Of a DNA stretch of 51,010 nt, positions 1 through 8,488 are shown piece by piece. Below the pieces are notes generated by a model that ran no database searches, was not told the DNA's origin, and saw only the letters and a list, made by a program, of their open reading frames with translations. Within the stretch, counting starts at the first letter, position 1. Every line of letters starts with the position of its first letter. The position numbers were made by a program, and so were the translations under genes. Source of the stretch: Myxacorys chilensis ATA2-1-KO14 (GTDB taxonomy: Bacteria > Cyanobacteriota > Cyanobacteriia > Leptolyngbyales > Leptolyngbyaceae); the NCBI GenBank assembly GCA_019359275.1, contig JAHHHP010000039.1, positions 1-51,010 on the forward strand. The letters are read 5' to 3'.

Positions 1-318
1 GTGTAGTAACGCTACGACGGTTAAACCCCAATGAACCAAAAATCCTAGAGCAATCACTGGAAAGAATAGAACCCCGCCCAATCCAAATGTGATAAATGAC
101 AGAATTGCGATCGGTACTCCAATCACGGTTCCCCATAACCAAACGTTTAGATGGAAATTGATTGACTCTTTCGCGTTCTGCTTCACCACAGGATCATCTG
201 ACAAGAAGTAAACTGCGATCGGTGCTCCAATCGAGAGAAATGTTGTGCTGAAGAAGATAGCGGCATGACTAAGACACGATAGCAGTTTGCGTTTGCCAGA
301 ATCGAACGTGCTTTGCAT
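1..318 (-). CDS. DUF4870 (Tic20-like) membrane protein, C-terminus cut by window edge
   Basis: The frame is open from an ATG at 318 down to base 1 with no stop, giving 106 residues of a protein that continues outside the window. Two long hydrophobic stretches flank a hydrophilic segment containing KQNAKESINFHLNVWLWG, which matches the conserved NF-x-L pattern of the DUF4870/Tic20-like family of small polytopic membrane proteins. Function is unknown for most members. The next gene is divergent and about 230 bp away. The family call rests on motif recognition only. Confidence 0.7.
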   Translation of the reverse strand, partial: MQSTFDSGKRKLLSCLSHAAIFFSTTFLSIGAPIAVYFLSDDPVVKQNAKESINFHLNVWLWGTVIGVPIAILSFITFGLGGVLFFPVIALGFLVHWGLTVVALLH

Positions 319-483
319 CCTGGATGGCTCCTAAAACTCTTTTTCCTTACTAGGTTTATGGTAACGGGCGCATATTGCCTGTGGTAGTGAAGTTTACCGT
401 ACTCGCTCCGTTTGAAAACGTTTACTTTAGATAGATTAATTTCGCGGCTGATCTACTGAATGAGTGGGGAATGAACGGGGTGT

Positions 484-528
484 GAGACAATGCAACTCTA
501 GAAACGCAACTCTAGAAACGCAACTTCT
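484..528. repeat. short tandem repeat upstream of cobB
   Basis: The 14-base unit TCTAGAAACGCAAC occurs twice in tandem, with a partial copy on each side (gacaatgcaac before, gcaacttc after), just upstream of the cobB start. It looks like a small slippage expansion. No regulatory role can be read from it. Confidence 0.6.
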
Positions 529-546
529 TAGGTGATTCGCTGACTC

Positions 547-2013
547 ATGGTTCTTGTAATTGCGGGCGATCGCAGTGGGGTTGGAAAAACAACCGTCACG
601 CTGGCGTTATTGGCGGCGCTGAAGCGGTGGGGGTTATCGGTTCAATCGTTTAAGGTTGGGCCTGACTATATCGATCCGATGTTTCATCGCGATGTGACGG
701 GGCGATCGTGCCGAAATCTCGATCCGGTGCTGACCTCTGAAGCTTATGTGCAGCAGTGCTTTTCGGCTCACACTCAGTCGGTTGACTATGCCCTAGTTGA
801 AGGTGTCATGGGGCTGTTTGATGGAGCGGCTGGAACACCCGATTTTGCTAGTACCGCTCACATTGCTCGCTTGCTGAACGCGCCAATTCTATTGGTGGTC
901 GATTGCAGCCGATTGTCGCACTCGATCGCGGCAATTTTACACGGCTACCGCTCGTTTGATCCCCGATTAGAATTTGCGGGTGTTGTACTAAATCGAGTCG
1001 GCAGCGATCGCCATCTAGAATTACTGAAAGCCGCGATCGCACCGCTCAACATTCCCGTTCTTGGAGTCTTACATCGAGACGATCAGATTCAGATCCCCGA
1101 TCGTCACTTAGGTCTAATCCCAACTGACGAACTAAAGGATCTCGATTCGCTCATCGATCGCTTGGCTGATTTAGGACAAACCTGCTTCGACTGGTCGCCG
1201 CTAAAAGCCTTATTGATTTCACGCTCAATTCATCCCTCATCCCTCCTCACGAAGCGGGTCGAAGACCTTTCTCATCCCTCATCCCTCCTCGCGAAGCGGG
1301 TCGAAGACCTCCCTCATCCCTCCTCGCGAAGCGGGTCGAAGACCTCCCTCATCCCTCCCTCCCCCGTCCGCCTTGCGATCGCGCAAGATGCCGCCTTCAA
1401 TTTCTACTATCCTGACAATTTAGATTTGCTCCAGCATCTCGGTGCAGAACTCGTCCCGTGGAGTCCCCTGCACGATACAACGTTGCCTGCTGATATCGAC
1501 GGACTCTATTTTGGTGGTGGCTTTCCTGAAGTCTTTGCTCAAACGCTGTCAGACAATGAGACGATGCGTGGCTCTGTCAAGGCGGCGATTGAATCGGGAA
1601 TGCCGACGGTTGCAGAGTGTGGCGGACTGATGTATTTGTGCGATCGCTTAACCGATTTCTCGAATCATTCTTTCCCAATGGTCGGTATTCTGCCGACGAC
1701 TGCTGTAATGGGTAAACGGCTCACGCTTGGCTACCGTAAGGCTCAAGCCCTGCACAACACTCCTCTGATGCTTCAGGGCGAGATTGTTCAGGGTCACGAA
1801 TTTCATCGATCGCACCTAACACCTAGTTCCGAAGCTCCTCTGTTTGATCTTTCCTCTCCATATTCCACGACGCCGCAACCTTTTTCAGAAGGGTGGCGTC
1901 TTCCTCACCTCCACGCCTCCTATCTTCATCTCCATTGGGGCGCAACTCCCAATTTACCCGCTCGATTTCTTCAGCAATGTCATCTGTATACCTCTAAGAA
2001 ACGTCGGGTCTGA
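547..2013 (+). CDS. cobB: cobyrinic acid a,c-diamide synthase (CobB/CbiA)
   Basis: This enzyme amidates the a and c side chains of cobyrinic acid using ATP and glutamine, in cobalamin synthesis. The N-terminal synthetase domain carries a P-loop (GDRSGVGKTT, residues 7-16). The C-terminal class I glutamine amidotransferase domain begins near residue 278 (VRLAIAQDAAFNFYYPDNL). It has the nucleophile Cys358 in ECGGLMYL and the HLHW motif near residue 461. Between the domains, residues 229-275 are encoded by a 42-bp repeat array (separate entry), which makes the protein slightly long at 488 residues. All catalytic motifs are intact, so the enzyme is probably functional. The ATG at 547 sits directly before the P-loop strand, so the start is well supported. 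Confidence 0.93.
   Translation: MVLVIAGDRSGVGKTTVTLALLAALKRWGLSVQSFKVGPDYIDPMFHRDVTGRSCRNLDPVLTSEAYVQQCFSAHTQSVDYALVEGVMGLFDGAAGTPDFASTAHIARLLNAPILLVVDCSRLSHSIAAILHGYRSFDPRLEFAGVVLNRVGSDRHLELLKAAIAPLNIPVLGVLHRDDQIQIPDRHLGLIPTDELKDLDSLIDRLADLGQTCFDWSPLKALLISRSIHPSSLLTKRVEDLSHPSSLLAKRVEDLPHPSSRSGSKTSLIPPSPVRLAIAQDAAFNFYYPDNLDLLQHLGAELVPWSPLHDTTLPADIDGLYFGGGFPEVFAQTLSDNETMRGSVKAAIESGMPTVAECGGLMYLCDRLTDFSNHSFPMVGILPTTAVMGKRLTLGYRKAQALHNTPLMLQGEIVQGHEFHRSHLTPSSEAPLFDLSSPYSTTPQPFSEGWRLPHLHASYLHLHWGATPNLPARFLQQCHLYTSKKRRV
1231..1368. repeat. 42-bp repeat array inside cobB, in frame
   Basis: Three units begin at 1231, 1273 and 1315. The first two are 42 bp and differ at a few positions. The third is 35 bp because it has one CATCCCT heptamer fewer. 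Each unit contains CATCCCT heptamers followed by CGAAGCGGGTCGAAGACC. The first two units encode HPSSLLTKRVEDLS and HPSSLLAKRVEDLP. The third is read in another frame (HPSSRSGSKTSLI) because 35 is not a multiple of 3. The frame is still open into the amidotransferase domain. The array lies in the interdomain linker. Confidence 0.9.
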
Positions 2014-2236
2014 AAGAGTCGGGTCTAGAAGAGTCGAGACTGAACGTTGTTCAATAAGTGATGTGCAAAAATTTCCGAGTTCTCGAAGAAATTGGAACTC
2101 TGGATATGCAGTTTTCTGTGTTTATGTACTGATCGAATCCGCTGCTAACTCTTTTGTGGCAACTGGTGCAAGACCTACATTAACCCTTTAAGATCAGACC
2201 TTCAAGATTGGAGTAGAAAGCTCGACGTTCCGAGAT

Positions 2237-2527
2237 TTGAGCTTCATCTTTGGAGTAGAAAGCTTGACGTTCCGAGATCTGAAGGCGGAGTTCCGAGATC
2301 TGAAGGCGAAGTTTCGAGATCTGAAGGCGGAATTCCAGCATCAGAAGGCGAAGTTCCGAGATCTGAAGGCGAAGTTTCGAGATCTGAAGGCGAAGTTTCG
2401 AGATCTGAAGGCGGAATTCCGGGATCTGAAGGCGAAGTTCCAGGATCTGAAGGCGAAGTTCCAGGATCAGAAGGCGGAGTTCCAGGATCAGAAGGCGAAC
2501 CTTTCAGATCAGAACTCGCCCTGTTGA
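2237..2527 (+). CDS. heptad-repeat ORF, coiled-coil-like (doubtful gene)
   Basis: This 96-codon frame is almost entirely made of 7-residue units FRDLKAE/FRDLKAK/FQDQKAE, encoded by 21-bp tandem repeats. With F at heptad position a and L or Q at position d, plus alternating Lys and Glu, the product would be a highly charged coiled coil. The only available start is TTG at 2237, with no convincing Shine-Dalgarno. The frame stays open simply because the unit length is a multiple of three, so it could be a repeat expansion with no product. Similar heptad-repeat ORFs occur in other cyanobacterial genomes, as I recall. I list it as possible but unproven coding sequence. Confidence 0.3.
   Translation: MSFIFGVESLTFRDLKAEFRDLKAKFRDLKAEFQHQKAKFRDLKAKFRDLKAKFRDLKAEFRDLKAKFQDLKAKFQDQKAEFQDQKANLSDQNSPC
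2270..2500. repeat. tandem array of eleven 21-bp units
   Basis: Eleven consecutive 21-bp units run from 2270 to 2500 with the consensus TTCCGAGATCTGAAGGCGAA plus G. Variants include TTTCGAG, TTCCAGG and CATCAG. A degenerate twelfth unit follows at 2501. Upstream, a 32-bp segment beginning TGGAGTAGAAAGC is present twice (2210 and 2251), 41 bp apart, leading into the array. Units are separated by no spacer, so this is a tandem repeat and not a CRISPR. Confidence 0.9.
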
Positions 2528-2680
2528 GTTAAAACGGTCAACGTTGCCATTTAGACCTGAATTCATGCCTTTGGCTACTGAATTGCTGCGCAAAATAAGA
2601 TTGCTCAATTCTGCAAACATCGCACCAAAGGACATAAACAGAAAAGCGATCGCACTAGGCAATCGCTCTTCCCATCTTTT

Positions 2681-4366
2681 CTACCCCAAACCCAGATCTG
2701 TGACCGCACCCAGGCTACTCGACGACACTAGCTTGGCGTACTTTGCCAGCACCCCTCTGGTATAACGCGGCGCGGGAGGAGTCCAAGCCGCACGCCGACG
2801 GGCTAACTCGTCTTCCGAGACATGCAGTTCTAGCGATCGCGCCCTAGCATCAATGGTGATCGAATCACCTTCCTGCACCAGCGCGATCGTCCCGCCAACA
2901 AATGCCTCTGGTGCAACGTGCCCGACCACCATTCCGTAGGTTCCCCCCGAGAAGCGACCATCGGTAATCAGCCCTACCGCATCGCCTAATCCAGCCCCGA
3001 TAATCGCCGAGGTCGGAGCCAGCATTTCGCGCATTCCAGGCCCCCCTTTCGGGCCTTCATAGCGAATCACCACCACATCGCCCACACCAATCTTGCCTGC
3101 TAGAATTGCATCCAGACAATCTTCTTCAGACTCAAAAACTCGTGCAGGCCCAGTAATCTGCGGTTTCTTAACACCTGTAATTTTTGCCACTGCGCCCTCA
3201 GTTGCCAAGTTGCCCTTCAGAATCGCCAAGTGTCCTTGCGGGTACATCGGGTTATTCCAGGGACGAATCACGTCTTGGTCGGAGCGCGGTTCTTCAGGAA
3301 TGTCCTTCAGCAACTCTTCAATCGTCTGTCCGTTAATGGTGATGCAATCTCGGTGCAATAAGTTATGCGCCAGCAGCATTTTCATCACCTGAGGAATGCC
3401 GCCTGCTTTGTGCAGATCGGTTGCAACATAGCGCCCCGACGGTTTGAGGTCACATAGAACGGGAACACGAGCGCGAATCGGTTCAATATCGTCGAGCGTG
3501 AAATCAATATTGGCAGCATGAGCGATCGCTAAGAAGTGCAATACTGCATTCGTCGAGCCACCGACTGCCATGATCACCGCGATCGCATTTTCAATCGATT
3601 GGCGGGTAATGATCTGACGCGGCAAACGCTGATTCCGAATCGCATCGACCAGTGCATGGGCTGACTTTTCTGCGCTGTCCTGTTTTTCGGCATCCTCAGC
3701 CGCCATTGTGGAGGAATACATCAAGCTCATCCCCATCGCCTCAAAAGCCGAGGACATCGTATTCGCGGTATACATACCCCCACAAGAGCCAGCACCAGGA
3801 CAAGCATGACGCTCGACCTCTAGCATCGTCTCTTGAGAAATCTTGCCAGCGCTATATTCTCCAACCGCTTCAAACGAGCTAACAACGGTGAGATCTTTCC
3901 CGCTTAAATGTCCGGGTTTGATCGTGCCACCATAGACAAAAATGGCAGGAATATTCATGCGTGCCATCGCGATCATCGCACCAGGCATATTTTTATCGCA
4001 GCCCCCGATCGCTAGAACGCCGTCCATGCTTTGACCCATGCAAGCGGTCTCGATCGAATCTGCAATCACATCCCGCGACACGAGAGAATATTTCATTCCC
4101 TCCGTTCCCATCGAAATCCCATCACTGATCGTAATCGTACCGAACATCTGAGGCATTCCACCCGCCACTCGAACTCCCGCTTCGGCACGGTTTGCGAGGG
4201 GTTGAATTCCCATATTGCAGGGGGTAATCGTGCTATGTCCGTTAGCAATCCCCACAATGGGCTTAGTGAAGTCTTCGTCGTTAAAGCCAACAGCGCGTAA
4301 CATGGCGCGATTTGGAGAGCGCTGCACGCCTTGGGTAATCGCTTGACTCTTAAGATTGTCCGGCAT
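2681..4366 (-). CDS. ilvD: dihydroxy-acid dehydratase
   Basis: IlvD is an Fe-S enzyme that dehydrates 2,3-dihydroxy-3-methylbutanoate and its homologue in valine, isoleucine and leucine synthesis. The protein has 561 residues, the usual length. The three cluster-associated cysteines are present at 50 (ITPCN), 123 ([10 protein letters not shown]) and 195 ([15 protein letters not shown]). The C-terminal beta-barrel region with [12 protein letters not shown] and [10 protein letters not shown] is also intact. The start is the ATG giving [13 protein letters not shown]. The gene stands alone. Its 3' end faces the heptad-repeat ORF. Confidence 0.96.
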   Translation of the reverse strand: MPDNLKSQAITQGVQRSPNRAMLRAVGFNDEDFTKPIVGIANGHSTITPCNMGIQPLANRAEAGVRVAGGMPQMFGTITISDGISMGTEGMKYSLVSRDVIADSIETACMGQSMDGVLAIGGCDKNMPGAMIAMARMNIPAIFVYGGTIKPGHLSGKDLTVVSSFEAVGEYSAGKISQETMLEVERHACPGAGSCGGMYTANTMSSAFEAMGMSLMYSSTMAAEDAEKQDSAEKSAHALVDAIRNQRLPRQIITRQSIENAIAVIMAVGGSTNAVLHFLAIAHAANIDFTLDDIEPIRARVPVLCDLKPSGRYVATDLHKAGGIPQVMKMLLAHNLLHRDCITINGQTIEELLKDIPEEPRSDQDVIRPWNNPMYPQGHLAILKGNLATEGAVAKITGVKKPQITGPARVFESEEDCLDAILAGKIGVGDVVVIRYEGPKGGPGMREMLAPTSAIIGAGLGDAVGLITDGRFSGGTYGMVVGHVAPEAFVGGTIALVQEGDSITIDARARSLELHVSEDELARRRAAWTPPAPRYTRGVLAKYAKLVSSSSLGAVTDLGLG

Positions 4367-4497
4367 CGTAGTAAGGTGTAGTTCGTAGTGCGGAATGGAA
4401 TGGCGCAGATGGCGATCGCATTCAATAACAGACCGCTATTCTAGAACGTTTAAAGATGCCGATCGTAGCGTTTCGTAGTTTTCTTAAGAGAGCCAGC

Positions 4498-5265
4498 CTA
4501 CGAGAACAAATTAAATCGTTGCAACTGCGCCTCGACGGTTTTTGCTAAGAGTTTCCGCAGTTGCGCCTTATCTTTAAAGACCAATCGATTTTGGCTGGGC
4601 AAATCAAATGGAAACTGTCCCGGTAGATCTGATCGCTCCATCTGAGTCAACAAAATTTGCTCAGTGCGCTTGGCTTGTAGCGCATATCCGGCTTCGACAC
4701 AGACATTGGGACTGGGGATCAACAACGAAGGCGAGCCAGCGATCTCGGCAATAGCCGTTCCATCGGCAACAAATAATAGGCACTGGCGAATCGATCGCAT
4801 CAAACTGCTGTTGATCCGAATCGGGCCATCTGAGAGACGATGAGATTCTCTCAAGGTTAGAGGAAGGCGCGATCGCCGATTCAGGCTCTCAATGATGTTG
4901 CCTAGCTCATCGCGCAAAAGCTCGCTCGATTCTGAAAACTCAGTTTGGTAGCACAAGAAAATCTCTGGCTCTAGAGAGGCCATCACTTCTTGCTTTGAAA
5001 AATAGATTTCGTGGCTAGAGAGATCGATGTTAGAGATTGCGTATCCACCGCTTCCTTCAATATAAAACTCGACGCTTTCGCCCTCGAGATAGCGCCCAAA
5101 CCAAACCGATTTTTCAACCTCTGAACTGTCTTCCAGAAAGTCTGCCCGAAGCCCCGATTTCAACAGACTATTTTTACTCAATCTCAAGTCATGGGGCCGC
5201 TTCTTTAAGTCCCGGATGGGTTCATACTGTTCTAAATACCACGCTTTGAGAGCAATAATCGCCAT
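4498..5265 (-). CDS. conserved cyanobacterial protein with possible TIR-like C-terminal domain
   Basis: The product has 255 residues with no signal peptide or membrane segment. Residues 1-95 contain WYLEQYEPIRDLKKRPHDLR and SVEFYIEGSGGYAISNIDL, which I recognise as a block found in many cyanobacterial proteins of unknown function. Residues 100-250 read like a Rossmann-type domain: a strand EIFLCYQT, an amphipathic segment, a strand CLLFVADGT, then PNVCVEAGYAL (186-196) and a strand QILLTQME. The pattern PNV-x-x-E-x-GYA resembles the nucleotide-binding signature of TIR-like domains (for example the CAP12/Pycsar TIR family). That similarity is by eye. The gene is monocistronic, and its function is unknown. 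Confidence 0.7.
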   Translation of the reverse strand: MAIIALKAWYLEQYEPIRDLKKRPHDLRLSKNSLLKSGLRADFLEDSSEVEKSVWFGRYLEGESVEFYIEGSGGYAISNIDLSSHEIYFSKQEVMASLEPEIFLCYQTEFSESSELLRDELGNIIESLNRRSRLPLTLRESHRLSDGPIRINSSLMRSIRQCLLFVADGTAIAEIAGSPSLLIPSPNVCVEAGYALQAKRTEQILLTQMERSDLPGQFPFDLPSQNRLVFKDKAQLRKLLAKTVEAQLQRFNLFS

Positions 5266-5478
5266 GCCGTTTCCTGCCTCTTTCTCAGTTTAAGACTACA
5301 GCACCCAGCGTTTATTCTCTGAGTGGTCTTCTTTTATTGGCTATTGTATATAGAGTTGAACTGATCAAACTCGCAAAATAAGATCAGAGCGCCCATCGTT
5401 ATCTAGTTTAGTACAAAAGAACTACAAAGCTATTTTGCAAAGATAAAAATTTGTAGACTTTGAAATTGAAAGAGGAAC

Positions 5479-5544
5479 ATGATGCCTAACGGTAGTGCGG
5501 CATTTTATATAAACCGCAAAAAATCGCTACCTATAGTTCATTGA
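5479..5544 (+). CDS. possible 21-residue small ORF
   Basis: An AGAGGAAC ribosome-binding-like sequence directly precedes ATGATGCCTAAC at 5479. The frame encodes MMPNGSAAFYINRKKSLPIV plus H before TGA. Its last codons overlap the hairpin terminator at 5523-5570. I do not recognise the peptide. It could equally be chance in an intergenic region. Confidence 0.25.
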   Translation: MMPNGSAAFYINRKKSLPIVH

Positions 5545-5570
5545 TGAACGAACTCAGATAGCGATCTTTT
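5523..5570. terminator. hairpin terminator
   Basis: ATCGCTA at 5523 pairs with TAGCGAT ending at 5565, with an inner stem AGTTCAT/ATGAAC. The stem is preceded by an A-run and followed by TTTT, so it could act in both directions. It would end the leftward gene at 5608-6003 and any rightward transcript from the 5.4-kb intergenic region. Confidence 0.6.
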
Positions 5571-5607
5571 AATCTCTGTCAATACGGACTGCCAAGATGG
5601 AAATTTC

Positions 5608-6003
5608 TTAGCAATAGCAGCTAATGTCTTCTCCACATTCATCGGCTAGATAGCACAATGCTCGAAACCGCAAGCCTACAACTTCTTCGTAAAAAGGATT
5701 TAGCTTGCAGAGGGGCGGAATGTGAAACAGCGTCTTCCCAAAAAGCTTTACGTCGCGCTCAAAAGGGCACTGAGCAGGAACTAGCTTACAAACAGAATGA
5801 GCAAATCGATTACTACGGACTTCAATGTGGTCAATCTTCTGTCGGAAAGACTGTAACAAATTGGATTTGGACGTTTGGGTAGGTTGAACAGGATACTCGC
5901 CTTCTGTAGGGTTAGGTAGCAAAATCCATCCGGCAAGGGTAACGTTATGCTCTTTTGGATCTTGGCTAGGGGAGTCGAGGCGATCAAGTTGTTGGAAACT
6001 CAT
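5608..6003 (-). CDS. Mo-dependent nitrogenase C-terminus-like protein (PF06967 type)
   Basis: The C-terminal half reads VCKLVPAQCPFERDVKLFGK, then LFHIPPLCKLNPFYEEVVGL and RFRALCYLADEC. I recognise this as the Mo-nitro_C (PF06967) family. These small Cys-containing proteins are widespread in cyanobacteria, including strains that do not fix nitrogen, and their function is not established. I place the start at the ATG at 6003 (MSFQQLDRLDSP), which has GAGGATC upstream. A TTG nine codons earlier is less likely. That gives 131 residues. No nif gene is near it, so the name should not be taken as evidence of nitrogen fixation here. Confidence 0.8.
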   Translation of the reverse strand: MSFQQLDRLDSPSQDPKEHNVTLAGWILLPNPTEGEYPVQPTQTSKSNLLQSFRQKIDHIEVRSNRFAHSVCKLVPAQCPFERDVKLFGKTLFHIPPLCKLNPFYEEVVGLRFRALCYLADECGEDISCYC

Positions 6004-6396
6004 TTGATTGGCGATCCTCAAACGGGACAAAAGTTCAGAGGGTTAGCGAATGTCCAACGGTTGCTGTAGAAAGGATGAAGCAGCTATGGACAACTAGTCT
6101 GATCGGAAGCGACACCTAAATTAAGTTGAGTAGAGCTTTTATGTGTCGGTACCTTCATATATCTTAACAGACGCCACTAGTTTGCCTAATGTTTCTTTAA
6201 ATAAAATGAGTGAACTTACTGAACTTTCTAAATCTTTATTTCTTTAGGGCAGTAAGTGCGGTCTAGTTTCGTTACATAAAGTTGAACAAACTTATTGTAG
6301 ACACTCTGACGAGAGATACAAGATACATAGATTACAAATTGAGGAAAGATATTCGATCCCTGCATTTAGAGCATGCCGATCTAACATTTCTTCCGC

Positions 6397-6424
6397 AAAA
6401 AAAGCCGAGGTGCCGTCCCTCGAC
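6397..6424 (-). terminator. rho-independent terminator, leftward
   Basis: Read on the minus strand, GTCGAGG, a six-base loop and CCTCGGC form a 7-bp stem (one wobble pair) followed by seven Ts. It lies about 40 bp beyond the stop codon of the gene at 6462-6860. Confidence 0.75.
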
Positions 6425-6461
6425 CTTCTAGAAGTTGCAAACGAACTAACGAACTGCTAAT

Positions 6462-6860
6462 TTACGGATTCTCAGCGGGAGTTGATTCGGGCTCCCACAC
6501 GACAATCTTCTGATTGGGGTCGGCTAGATTAGTTTGCTCTTGAATAATGGTCTTCGTTTGACGCGGATCAAAGTAGTGGTTGAATTCTACCTTCACTTTT
6601 CCGACCCGTTCGTTCGTCGTTTTGACTTCAGCCTGAATTTCTTTGAGTTTAGTTTGCTGGGCAGCGCTGTAGGGAAGAAGCTGTATCAAGGCAGCGATCG
6701 CGGCTCCAGAGATAACTAAGTTCACACCAATTTTTATAGTCGCTTCAAACGCAAGCGCTTGATGGTGACGCTGTTGGCGCTGTTGGTAGGCTTGGGGACT
6801 AGAACGAGGGGTTCTAGTCGGCTGTCGGGCAGGGGGCTTGGGTAAAGGCAGTGCGCTCAT
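6462..6860 (-). CDS. small single-pass membrane protein of unknown function
   Basis: The 132-residue product has a basic, Pro- and Gln-rich N-terminus (about 1-38). One transmembrane helix follows at about 41-64 (IKIGVNLVISGAAIAALIQL). A charged, probably helical segment is next (QQTKLKEIQAEVKTTNERV, 69-87), then a hydrophilic tail containing FDPRQTKTIIQEQ. I recall this layout as a conserved cyanobacterial hypothetical, probably anchored in the thylakoid or plasma membrane. No catalytic motif is visible. It is monocistronic with its own terminator. Confidence 0.75.
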   Translation of the reverse strand: MSALPLPKPPARQPTRTPRSSPQAYQQRQQRHHQALAFEATIKIGVNLVISGAAIAALIQLLPYSAAQQTKLKEIQAEVKTTNERVGKVKVEFNHYFDPRQTKTIIQEQTNLADPNQKIVVWEPESTPAENP

Positions 6861-7267
6861 GGGTTCAACAACGTGTCAACAAACAGAAAAAGTAACGAGA
6901 AAGCATTGCCGAATAGAAACAAAAGTATGATGGGCGATTTTAGGACTCAATTCATCGCTTCGCGTCTTGCGTGCAAAACCGGCTCCGCACTCTTGAGCAA
7001 ACTACTGAGTCGATCACGACGAGCAAATTTACTCTTATACACAGAGTTAATCCAAAATCGCAAATCTATGACTCAAAATCAAGAAGTACGGGTGAACTAA
7101 GTAGCTTTCTAACGTTCCTGTCTGAACACGAAACCTCCAGTCTGACAGGAAACGAGCCTTGCTAGTTTACTCGGACTTGTTAAAACGATCGCAAAGTTTT
7201 TTGGATCGCTCTTCAAGGTTGAGAGTAAATGCAAGTCAAGCTTCCTGCCATGCGCTAGTTGAGGAAC
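6861..7267. other. intergenic stretch, no gene recognised
   Basis: Short frames here lack ribosome-binding sites and family resemblance. An imperfect inverted repeat (CGTTCCTGTC at about 7111 and GACAGGAAACG at about 7145) lies downstream of psaM and could fold in its transcript. Confidence 0.5.
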
Positions 7268-7363
7268 CTACTTATACAGTTCGGTTGCTAACCGGAAGGC
7301 GAGTACCCCTGGAATCAGGGCAACGACCAAAGCAACTAGAATCTGGGTATCCGATAAAGACAT
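7268..7363 (-). CDS. psaM: photosystem I reaction centre subunit XII (PsaM)
   Basis: This 31-codon gene starts at the ATG at 7363 and ends at TAG (7268-7270). It encodes a single hydrophobic helix starting MSLSDTQILVALVVALIPG and ending AFRLATELYK. This matches PsaM closely, including the SDTQI start and the FRL-TELYK end, and the family's usual length is about 31 residues. PsaM is a single-pass subunit at the trimer interface of cyanobacterial photosystem I. GGAGTTTC lies just upstream of the ATG as ribosome-binding site. Such a short gene is easily missed by automatic calling. Confidence 0.95.
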   Translation of the reverse strand: MSLSDTQILVALVVALIPGVLAFRLATELYK

Positions 7364-7645
7364 AGTTTGTGAAACTCCTTATCTCAGCGTTATAGTTCCT
7401 CAATTTCAACTAAAATGCTCATTTCGGAAAGTCTTTGTAACAAGATGCAACAGAGGGACTCTCTGCGGCAACGCTTTGAGAGGACGCGAAGTCACCCTTG
7501 AGTGGTCAATGCGCCTCTAGAGGGTTATTTTGGTTACGAGCAGAATCTAGCATGAAAAAGCTAGGCTGGTGAATGGGTATATAGTGGCATGGTTGAGTGT
7601 CTCTTGCCTTTGTAGTTATTGCGTCGTGATTTTGTTGAGCTTTAA

Positions 7646-8431
7646 ATGCTAGATCAGTTGTTCAATTCTCCCCATCCCATTAGTGCTCATACCCTACTGC
7701 TGTTGCCTGTTTTGGTGGCGCTAGAAGCGGTGTTGTCCGCCGATAATGCGATCGCGCTAGCAGCTTTAGTCCAAGGACTGCAAAATCTCGAACTTGAAAA
7801 GCGAGCGCTAAACATTGGCTTAGTGTTTGCCTACGTCCTTCGGATGACGCTGATTGTGTTCGCTTCACGGGTAATTGGATTCTGGCAATTTGAGTTGGCA
7901 GGAGCGCTGTACTTGTTGTGGCTCGTGTTCCAATATTTCAGATCCAAGCCCGAAGAGAGCGAGGACGAGCAGCACCGTGAACCTCGATTCGCATCGCTGT
8001 GGCAAGCGATCCCAGTGATTGCAATTACCGATCTGGCGTTTTCGTTGGATAGTGTCACGACTGCGATCGCGGTCTCTGATGAAATTTGGCTCGTTCTGAT
8101 CGGAGGCACAATTGGCATTATTACCCTGCGGTTTATGGCAGGCTTATTTATTCGCTGGTTAGGAGAATATTCTCATCTTGAAGATGCAGGATATTTAACG
8201 GTCGCCTTGGTCGGACTCCGCCTCTTACTGCGGGTGGTAAATGACAGTCTTGTACCACCAGAATGGCTGATGATTTCGATGATTGGGCTGCTGTTTGCTT
8301 GGGGCTTTTCAGAGCGTAAAGCCCAAGAAACCGAGTTGGTAGCCGCTGAGGGAGACGCCATTGAGTTTGAAAAGAGTCCGACAGTTGAGTTGGAAGAGAA
8401 CTCGGCAGTTGAAGTCGGGGAAGAACGCTAA
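7646..8431 (+). CDS. TerC family integral membrane protein
   Basis: The 261-residue product is a polytopic membrane protein of the TerC family. LEAVLSADNAIALAAL near residue 27 and DLAFSLDSVTTAIAV in the second half are the two family signatures with the conserved acidic residues. About seven hydrophobic segments follow the typical pattern. The hydrophilic C-terminal tail (after about residue 225) is rich in Glu. TerC proteins are linked to metal ion (often manganese) export or tellurite resistance, and plant homologues act in thylakoid biogenesis. The substrate here is not known. The gene is monocistronic and ends at the shared palindromic terminator with ndk. Confidence 0.88.
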   Translation: MLDQLFNSPHPISAHTLLLLPVLVALEAVLSADNAIALAALVQGLQNLELEKRALNIGLVFAYVLRMTLIVFASRVIGFWQFELAGALYLLWLVFQYFRSKPEESEDEQHREPRFASLWQAIPVIAITDLAFSLDSVTTAIAVSDEIWLVLIGGTIGIITLRFMAGLFIRWLGEYSHLEDAGYLTVALVGLRLLLRVVNDSLVPPEWLMISMIGLLFAWGFSERKAQETELVAAEGDAIEFEKSPTVELEENSAVEVGEER

Positions 8432-8438
8432 ATAAAAA

Positions 8439-8472
8439 AGCAAAGGGCGACTGAATTCAGTCGCCCTTTGCT
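8439..8472. terminator. bidirectional terminator between terC and ndk
   Basis: A perfect 17-bp palindrome centred on GAATTC (arm AGCAAAGGGCGACTGAA) lies between the converging terC and ndk genes. An A-run precedes it. The right-hand flank is only weakly T-rich for rightward transcripts, while the leftward transcript ends in TTTTTT. Confidence 0.9.
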
Positions 8473-8488
8473 AATAAAGCCGCTTGAG

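Noticed and set aside
2270..2500. CRISPR array
   Set aside because: Units are contiguous with no spacers, and no cas gene is near.
5608..6003. True nitrogenase subunit
   Set aside because: Only the PF06967-type domain is present and no nif gene is near.
6873..7165. Overlapping short frames on the plus strand
   Set aside because: No ribosome-binding sites, no family resemblance, and they overlap each other.
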